From Microthrixaceae bacterium (lineage in GTDB: Bacteria > Actinomycetota > Acidimicrobiia > Acidimicrobiales > Poriferisodalaceae), in NCBI GenBank assembly GCA_011523825.1, contig WTFX01000026.1:206321-270320 (forward strand): a stretch of 64,000 nucleotides of DNA, written 5' to 3'. The notes under the pieces are model-generated. The model saw only the letters and a list, made by a program, of their open reading frames with translations. It ran no database searches and was not told the origin of the DNA. Positions within the stretch are counted from its first letter, which is position 1. The number at the start of each line of letters is the position of its first letter. This document shows, one piece after another, positions 58,482-64,000 of this stretch. Position numbers and translations under genes: made by a program.

Positions 58482-58870
58482 GCACGTCCACCGAAGAGAT
58501 CCTCGACGCCATCGGCAATATGACGGTGCTCGAGCTGGTCGAGCTGAAGAAGGCGTTCGAAGAGCGCTTTGACGTCACCGCTGCTGCGGCGGCCCCGATG
58601 ATGGTGGCTGCCGCCGCTGCGGGCGGTGACGGCGACGGCGAGGCGGCCGAGGAGGCTGCCGATGAGGTCACCGTCACGCTGACCGCGATCGGCGACAAGA
58701 AGGTGCAGGTCATCAAGGAGGTGCGCTCGCTCACGAGCTTGGGTCTCAAGGAGGCCAAGGATCTGGTGGAGGCCGCGCCGAAGCCGGTGCTCGAAGGCGT
58801 GCCGAAGGCTGATGCCGACAAGGCCAAGGAGGCCCTCGAAGCCGTCGGCGCTAGCGTCGAACTGTCCTAG
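58478..58870 (+). CDS. rplL: 50S ribosomal protein L7/L12
   Basis: A 130-residue stalk protein. N-terminal dimerisation domain ([29 protein letters not shown]), Ala-rich hinge (residues ~33-60), and the globular domain ending [57 protein letters not shown], which recruits translation factors. It overlaps rplJ by ATGA. The gap to rpoB (58,871-59,123) contains a promoter but no gene. Confidence 0.97.
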   Translation: MSTSTEEILDAIGNMTVLELVELKKAFEERFDVTAAAAAPMMVAAAAAGGDGDGEAAEEAADEVTVTLTAIGDKKVQVIKEVRSLTSLGLKEAKDLVEAAPKPVLEGVPKADADKAKEALEAVGASVELS

Positions 58871-58908
58871 ACGCGCGCACACCTCTCACCGCGCGCCGCG
58901 TGTCGCGG

Positions 58909-58937
58909 TTGTGGCGCCCAGCGTTGCTGGATAGCGT
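58909..58937 (+). promoter_or_regulatory. Promoter of rpoB-rpoC
   Basis: TTGTGG (58,909-58,914), 17-base spacer, TAGCGT (58,932-58,937). The predicted leader to the rpoB TTG is ~180 bases. No terminator between rplL and this promoter is obvious, so read-through from rplJL is possible. Confidence 0.6.
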
Positions 58938-59123
58938 TGCCAAGGCCGTGGCACAGGTGGCCTCCCCATTCGCGCACCAACCAGTCCCCAGCATCGAGGC
59001 CCAGCGGTGGGCTCCCTGTTTGCTGCGGACGCCTGCGACTGCGCGCGCTTCCGTCCCCCCGTCGCCTGCCGCGGGCAGTCGCCGGTGACCCATCCCGAAC
59101 AACTGAACCACTAGGAGAGTCCG

Positions 59124-62100
59124 TTGTCGTCTCGTGTCGGCCGCGAACGCTATTCGTTCGGCAACCTCGACGAAGTCCTGGAACTCCCGGACCTCGTGTC
59201 CATCCAGAAGGATTCCTTCCAGCGATTCCTCGATGTCGGGCTCGCTGAGACCTTCTCCGACATCAGCCCCATCAGCGACTTCGGCGGGCATCTCCAGCTC
59301 GTCTTCTCGTTCGACCCCTACGACGAGGACCTACGCCCGCCGCCCAAGTTCTCCGTGGAGGAGTGCAAGGAACGCGACATGACCTACTCGGCGCCGATCT
59401 TCGTGCGCGCCGAGTTCAAGAACGCTCACACCGGCGAGGTCAAGGCCCAGACCGTGTTCATGGGCGACTTCCCGATGATGACCCCCAAGGGCACCTTCAT
59501 CATCAACGGCACCGAGCGTGTGGTGGTGAGCCAGCTCGTTCGCTCGCCCGGCGTCATCTTCCAGCCCGGCGAGCGCTACCGGCTCCGGAACATGTCGAAG
59601 CACCAGCTGGTGACGGCAACCATTCACCCCTACCGCGGCGAGTGGATCGAGTTCGACGTCGAGCACAAGCCGGGCAAGGATCCCACCGCCGGAAGCCGGG
59701 TGGCCCGCAAGCGTCGCCTCAGCATCTTCTCGCTGCTGCGAGCGCTGGGTTACGGCGAAGATCGCCATCCCGGCCTGCTTGAGCGGTTCGTCGAGCACTT
59801 CGACTTCCTGGAGCCCCAGTGGGACAAGGATCGAGACGTTGCGCCCAACCAGCAAGATTCGCTGCTCGAGCTGTACAAGCGGGTCCGCCCCGGTGAGGTG
59901 GCTACACCGGATGCCGCGTCCAACTACTTCCAGAATGCGTTCTTCGACGAGCGCCGGTACTCGCTGTCCAAGGTCGGCCGCTACAAGCTGAACCGCAAGC
60001 TCGGGCCCGAGCTCGACCGTGTGTCCGAGCTGTTCGGTCTCGACTTCATCGACGCCGATCATCCCGACGCGCTCGAGCACCCGGAGCTGATCCGTCCCGA
60101 TCCCGATTCCACGGTGCTCACCCGCAGCGAAGTCCTCGCCACGGCGAGCTACCTGCTGCACCTGGCGAATGCCGAGCCCGGCTACCGCCTGGACGACCAG
60201 GATCACTTCGCCAACCGCCGCATTCGCTCCGTCGGCGAGCTGATCCAGAACCAGGTGCGCATCGGCCTCAGCCGCATGGAACGGGTCGTGCGCGAGCGCA
60301 TGACCACCCAGGACGTCGAGGCGATCACGCCTCAGACGCTGATCAATATCCGCCCCGTCGTGGCGGCCACCAAGGAATTCTTCGGCACCAGCCAGCTCAG
60401 CCAGTTCATGGACCAGGTGAACCCGCTGTCAGGCCTCACGCACCGCCGCCGCCTCTCCGCGCTCGGCCCCGGCGGCCTGTCAAGGGAACGGGCCGGCTTC
60501 GAAGTGCGCGACGTCCACTTCAGCCACTACGGCCGCATGTGCCCCATCGAGACGCCCGAAGGCCCGAACATCGGCCTGATCGGGGCGCTGGCCACCTTTG
60601 CCCGCGTCAACGAATTCGGCTTCATCGAGTCGCCCTACCGCGTCATCAAGGACGGCAAGGCCACCAGCGAGGTGCGTTACCTGACCGCCGACGAGGAAGA
60701 GGAGTTCGTGGTCGCGCAGGCCAACGCGCCGCTCAATCCCGACGGGTCATTCCGCAACCCCCGCGTGCTCGTGCGCAAGAGCCCCCAGGGCGCCAGCCTG
60801 GAAGATCTGCGGCTGCAAATGGAGCGCGACACCTACTTCGCCGCAACCACCGAGATCAGCTACGTGCCGGCATCGGAAGTCCAGCTCATGGACGTGTCGC
60901 CGAAGCAGATCGTGTCGGTGGCCACCGCGCTGATCCCGTTCCTCGAGCACGACGACGCCAACCGGGCGCTCATGGGCGCCAACATGCAGCGCCAGGCAGT
61001 GCCGCTGCTGCGGGCCGAAGCCCCCTATATCGGCACCGGCATCGAAGGCCTCGCCATGGCCGACGCCGCCGAGATGGTGCTTGCGGAAGTCGAAGACGAC
61101 AAGGGCGAGCGCCAGGGCATCGGCGGCGAAGTCACCGAAGTCGCCGGCGACTGCATCGTCATCGACGGAGATGACGGCAAGCGGCACGAATTCCCGCTGC
61201 TCAAGTTCCGGCGTTCCAACCAAGACACGTGCATCAACCAGCGGGCACTTGTTCGCGTCGGCGATCGCGTGGAGCCGCAGGCCGTCATCGCGGACGGACC
61301 CTCCACCGATCACGGCGAGCTGGCGCTGGGCAAGAACCTCCTCGTGGCCTACATGGCCTGGGAGGGCTACAACTACGAGGACGCCATCATCCTGTCGGAG
61401 CGTCTGGTGAAGGACGACGTGCTCACGTCGATTCACATTCACGAGTACGAGATCGACGCCCGCGACACCAAGCTGGGTCCCGAGGAGATCACCCGGGACA
61501 TCCCGAACCTGGCCGACGACATCCTCGCCGACCTCGACGAGCAGGGCATCGTGCGCATCGGCGCCGAAGTCGAGCCGGGCGCGGTGCTAGTGGGCAAGGT
61601 CACTCCCAAGGGCGAGACCGAGCTCACGCCCGAGGAACGGCTGCTGCGTGCCATCTTCGGCGAGAAGGCCCGCGAGGTGCGTGACACCTCGCTCAAGGTG
61701 CCCCACGGCGAGAACGGCGTCGTCACCGACATCCGGGTGTTCAGCCGTGACGCCGACGACGAGCTGCCGCCTGGCGTGAACCAGCTCGTGCGCGTGTACG
61801 TGGCCCAGAAGCGCAAGATCAGCGTGGGCGACAAGCTCGCCGGCCGTCACGGCAACAAGGGCGTGATCTCGAAGATTCTCCCCACCGAAGACATGCCCTA
61901 CCTGGCCGACGGCACACCGGTCGACATCATCCTGAGCCCGCTGGGCGTACCGAGCCGCATGAACGTCGGCCAGGTGCTCGAAGCACATCTGGGCTACGCA
62001 GCGCGCTGGGGCTGGGAGGCCACCGACGAGAGCGGCAAATCCGAGATGGTCGGCAAGGAGCCGGTCAGCAACACCGCGCGCAAGACCCGCCCCACCACTG

Positions 62101-62786
62101 AGCCGTCGGTGTTCATTGCGACGCCGGTGTTCGACGGGGCGCGCTGGGACGAGGAAGAAGCTGCCGGACGGCATCCCACCATCCAGCAGACGCTCGAGAA
62201 GCTGCGGCCCGAGTCGGTGACCGGCGAACGCCTGATGACCCGCTCGGGCAAGACGGTGCTCTTCAACGGGCGCACCGGCGAGGCCTATGACGAGCCGATC
62301 ATGGTCGGCTACAGCTACATCTTGAAGCTGGCGCACCTGGTCGACGACAAGATCCACGCTCGCTCGACGGGGCCCTATTCGATGATCACCCAGCAACCGC
62401 TGGGCGGCAAGGCGCAATTCGGCGGCCAGCGCTTCGGCGAGATGGAGGTCTGGGCGCTCGAGGCCTATGGCGCCGCCTATTGCCTGCAGGAGCTGCTCAC
62501 CATCAAGTCCGACGACGTGCTGGGCCGGGTGCGCGTGTACGAGGCGATCGTCAAGGGCGAGAACATCCCTGAGCCCGGCATTCCTGAGAGCTTCAAGGTG
62601 CTCATCAAGGAAATGCAGGCGCTCTGCCTCAACGTCGAGGTCATGTCGACCGCCGGGCAGCAGATCGACATCCAGGGTCTCGACGAGGACGTCTTCCGTG
62701 CCGAGGAATCGCTGGGCATCGACATCAGCCGGCCCGAGCGTGGCACCGACGAAGAAGACGAGCTGCGTCGCCAGCAGCGCGTGTGA
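59124..62786 (+). CDS. rpoB: DNA-directed RNA polymerase subunit beta
   Basis: A 1,220-residue beta subunit, TTG start after AGGAGAG. Conserved: [17 protein letters not shown], the rifampicin region [19 protein letters not shown]...[13 protein letters not shown] (~residues 415-450), then [54 protein letters not shown], and the end [41 protein letters not shown]. In the rifampicin region, E. coli position N518 is Val here; D516, H526 and S531 equivalents are kept. Confidence 0.97.
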   Translation: MSSRVGRERYSFGNLDEVLELPDLVSIQKDSFQRFLDVGLAETFSDISPISDFGGHLQLVFSFDPYDEDLRPPPKFSVEECKERDMTYSAPIFVRAEFKNAHTGEVKAQTVFMGDFPMMTPKGTFIINGTERVVVSQLVRSPGVIFQPGERYRLRNMSKHQLVTATIHPYRGEWIEFDVEHKPGKDPTAGSRVARKRRLSIFSLLRALGYGEDRHPGLLERFVEHFDFLEPQWDKDRDVAPNQQDSLLELYKRVRPGEVATPDAASNYFQNAFFDERRYSLSKVGRYKLNRKLGPELDRVSELFGLDFIDADHPDALEHPELIRPDPDSTVLTRSEVLATASYLLHLANAEPGYRLDDQDHFANRRIRSVGELIQNQVRIGLSRMERVVRERMTTQDVEAITPQTLINIRPVVAATKEFFGTSQLSQFMDQVNPLSGLTHRRRLSALGPGGLSRERAGFEVRDVHFSHYGRMCPIETPEGPNIGLIGALATFARVNEFGFIESPYRVIKDGKATSEVRYLTADEEEEFVVAQANAPLNPDGSFRNPRVLVRKSPQGASLEDLRLQMERDTYFAATTEISYVPASEVQLMDVSPKQIVSVATALIPFLEHDDANRALMGANMQRQAVPLLRAEAPYIGTGIEGLAMADAAEMVLAEVEDDKGERQGIGGEVTEVAGDCIVIDGDDGKRHEFPLLKFRRSNQDTCINQRALVRVGDRVEPQAVIADGPSTDHGELALGKNLLVAYMAWEGYNYEDAIILSERLVKDDVLTSIHIHEYEIDARDTKLGPEEITRDIPNLADDILADLDEQGIVRIGAEVEPGAVLVGKVTPKGETELTPEERLLRAIFGEKAREVRDTSLKVPHGENGVVTDIRVFSRDADDELPPGVNQLVRVYVAQKRKISVGDKLAGRHGNKGVISKILPTEDMPYLADGTPVDIILSPLGVPSRMNVGQVLEAHLGYAARWGWEATDESGKSEMVGKEPVSNTARKTRPTTEPSVFIATPVFDGARWDEEEAAGRHPTIQQTLEKLRPESVTGERLMTRSGKTVLFNGRTGEAYDEPIMVGYSYILKLAHLVDDKIHARSTGPYSMITQQPLGGKAQFGGQRFGEMEVWALEAYGAAYCLQELLTIKSDDVLGRVRVYEAIVKGENIPEPGIPESFKVLIKEMQALCLNVEVMSTAGQQIDIQGLDEDVFRAEESLGIDISRPERGTDEEDELRRQQRV

Positions 62787-62876
62787 TCAGCGCAGCCACA
62801 CCGCACAGCCGATGCAGCGCAACCGAAACATCAAAAACTCGCACCACCGATACAGACACAGGGCCGGACATAACCC

Positions 62877-64000
62877 ATGATCGACGTCAACGACTTCTCT
62901 GACATCCGGATCGGCCTGGCAACCGCTGACGCCATCCGCACATGGTCCAACGGCGAGGTCCGCAAGCCGGAGACCATCAACTACCGCACGCTCAAGCCCG
63001 AGAAGGACGGCTTGTTCTGCGAGAAGATCTTCGGTCCCACCAAGGACTGGGAGTGCGGCTGCGGCAAGTACAAGCGCGTCCGGTTCAAGGGCATCATCTG
63101 CGAGCGCTGCGGTGTGGAAGTCACCCGTTCGAAGGTGCGCCGCGAACGCATGGGCCACATCGAGCTGGCAGCCCCGGTGGTGCACATCTGGTACCTGCGG
63201 GGCACCCGCTCATGGCTGGCGTACTTCTTGACGGGCCTCGACCCCCGCCAGGAGCTGAAGGCCAAGGCGCTGGAACGCGTCATCTACTTCGCTGCGAACC
63301 TGGTCACCAAGGTCGACAGCGAGAAGCTGCACGCCGACCTGCCGCGGCTCGAAGCCGAAAAGGCCGAAGAGCTCGATGTCATCGACGAGGAGCTCGCAGA
63401 GCGCCGTGCGGAGCGGCTCGCGGAGCTCGAGGGCGAACTCGCCTCGCTGGAGGCCGATGACGCCAAGGAGCGCGAGCTGCGGTCGGCCCAGCGCGAATCC
63501 GAGCGCGACCTCGAGGCCCTGGACGAAGAGGCCAACGAGGAGAAGGACCTCGTGGAGCGCGCCTTCGCAGCGTTGCGCGACCTGCACGAGCGGATGATTG
63601 TGGACGACGAGGACCTCTGGCGCGAGCTGGAGGACCGTTACGGCCAGTACTTCGAGGGCGGCATGGGCGCCGAGGCCATAGCGCAGCTCATGGCCAACAT
63701 GGACTTCGACGTCGAAGAGGCCGAGCTGCGTGCGGCCATCGAGGCGTCCGACGGGCGCCGGCCTTTGTCGGCCCAGCGCAAGCAGAAGGCGATCAAGCGC
63801 CTCAAGATCCTGAGCGCGTTCAACCGGCGGGACGAGCACGGGCGCCGCATCAACGACCCGCGGGCGATGATTCTCGACGCCGTGCCGTGCATCCCGCCCG
63901 ACCTGCGCCCCATGGTGCAGCTCGACGGCGGCCGCTTCGCGACGTCCGATCTGAATGACCTGTACCGGCGCGTCATCAACCGCAACAACCGGCTGAAGCG
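62877..64000 (+). CDS. rpoC: DNA-directed RNA polymerase subunit beta-prime (N-terminal part, cut by window end)
   Basis: The first 374 codons of RpoC; it runs off the window. It starts [20 protein letters not shown]. The N-terminal zinc ribbon is CGCGKYKR...CERCGVE (residues ~60-80). A long acidic coiled-coil insertion (~residues 140-235, very rich in Glu, Arg and Leu) follows, as in actinobacterial RpoC. Then come [40 protein letters not shown] at the cut. It follows rpoB by 90 bases in the same operon. Confidence 0.96.
   Translation, partial: MIDVNDFSDIRIGLATADAIRTWSNGEVRKPETINYRTLKPEKDGLFCEKIFGPTKDWECGCGKYKRVRFKGIICERCGVEVTRSKVRRERMGHIELAAPVVHIWYLRGTRSWLAYFLTGLDPRQELKAKALERVIYFAANLVTKVDSEKLHADLPRLEAEKAEELDVIDEELAERRAERLAELEGELASLEADDAKERELRSAQRESERDLEALDEEANEEKDLVERAFAALRDLHERMIVDDEDLWRELEDRYGQYFEGGMGAEAIAQLMANMDFDVEEAELRAAIEASDGRRPLSAQRKQKAIKRLKILSAFNRRDEHGRRINDPRAMILDAVPCIPPDLRPMVQLDGGRFATSDLNDLYRRVINRNNRLK

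Overview
The window is high-GC, almost fully coding bacterial DNA. Several traits point to Actinomycetota, and I would guess an uncultured member of class Acidimicrobiia. RpoC carries the long acidic coiled-coil insertion typical of actinobacterial beta-prime. RpoB reads like actinobacterial homologues. There is an F420-type luciferase-like oxidoreductase and a menaquinone gene (menB). Many genes have a TAnnnT box 6-8 nt before the start codon, the signature of leaderless transcripts. The class-level placement is inference.

Layout: (1) 1-14,587 is the body of a complete-type complex I operon (tail of a probable nuoB, then nuoCDEFGHIJKLMN), with most genes overlapping by 1-8 bases. (2) 14,588-21,380 is an accessory stretch: four small membrane proteins of unknown function, a Mre11/Rad50-like pair without a zinc hook, and a DUF433/DUF5615-type toxin-antitoxin pair. 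(3) 21,395-32,345 is a second, divergent complex I operon (nuoABCD-HIJKLMN) that lacks nuoEFG, followed directly by a MidA/NDUFAF7-like methyltransferase, whose mitochondrial relative modifies the NuoD homologue. (4) 33,621-45,411 is mixed metabolism and housekeeping: acetyl-CoA synthetase, a HAD-like phosphatase, an NAD-dependent epimerase, HtpX, YajQ, tRNA-Tyr, SDR, MaoC, PhyH, SRPBCC, SulP and enoyl-CoA hydratase. (5) 45,545-52,150 is a divergent six-gene locus: a three-gene split glutamate synthase (GlxBCD/MgsABC type) facing a type III glutamine synthetase, a cysteine-dioxygenase-like cupin and a triple rhodanese. (6) 52,147-54,613 has the F420-type oxidoreductase, menB and an acetyltransferase. 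(7) 54,698-64,000 is the core information-processing locus: tRNA-Thr, tRNA-Met, tRNA-Trp, secE, nusG, rplK, rplA, rplJ, rplL, rpoB and the start of rpoC.

The genes connect as follows. Both complex I versions would reduce a quinone, probably menaquinone (menB at 53,157). The first takes electrons from NADH through NuoEFG. The second has no NADH module of its own and must use another donor or borrow NuoEFG. NuoD of the second operon keeps the HRG motif that NDUFAF7 methylates in mitochondria, while NuoD of the first has HTG, and the methyltransferase gene sits at the end of the second operon.

The most unusual signal is a set of short duplications at gene ends. Both nuoC-nuoD junctions carry a small chimeric ORF that begins at a nuoD-like start and ends like NuoC. 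A 42-base tail is shared between one of these ORFs and the end of nuoI2. Three tandem repeats with an exact 30-base period lie at the ends of nuoB1, nuoJ1 and nusG, and one with a 15-base period at the end of rplJ. No CRISPR array, insertion sequence, phage gene or rRNA was seen.
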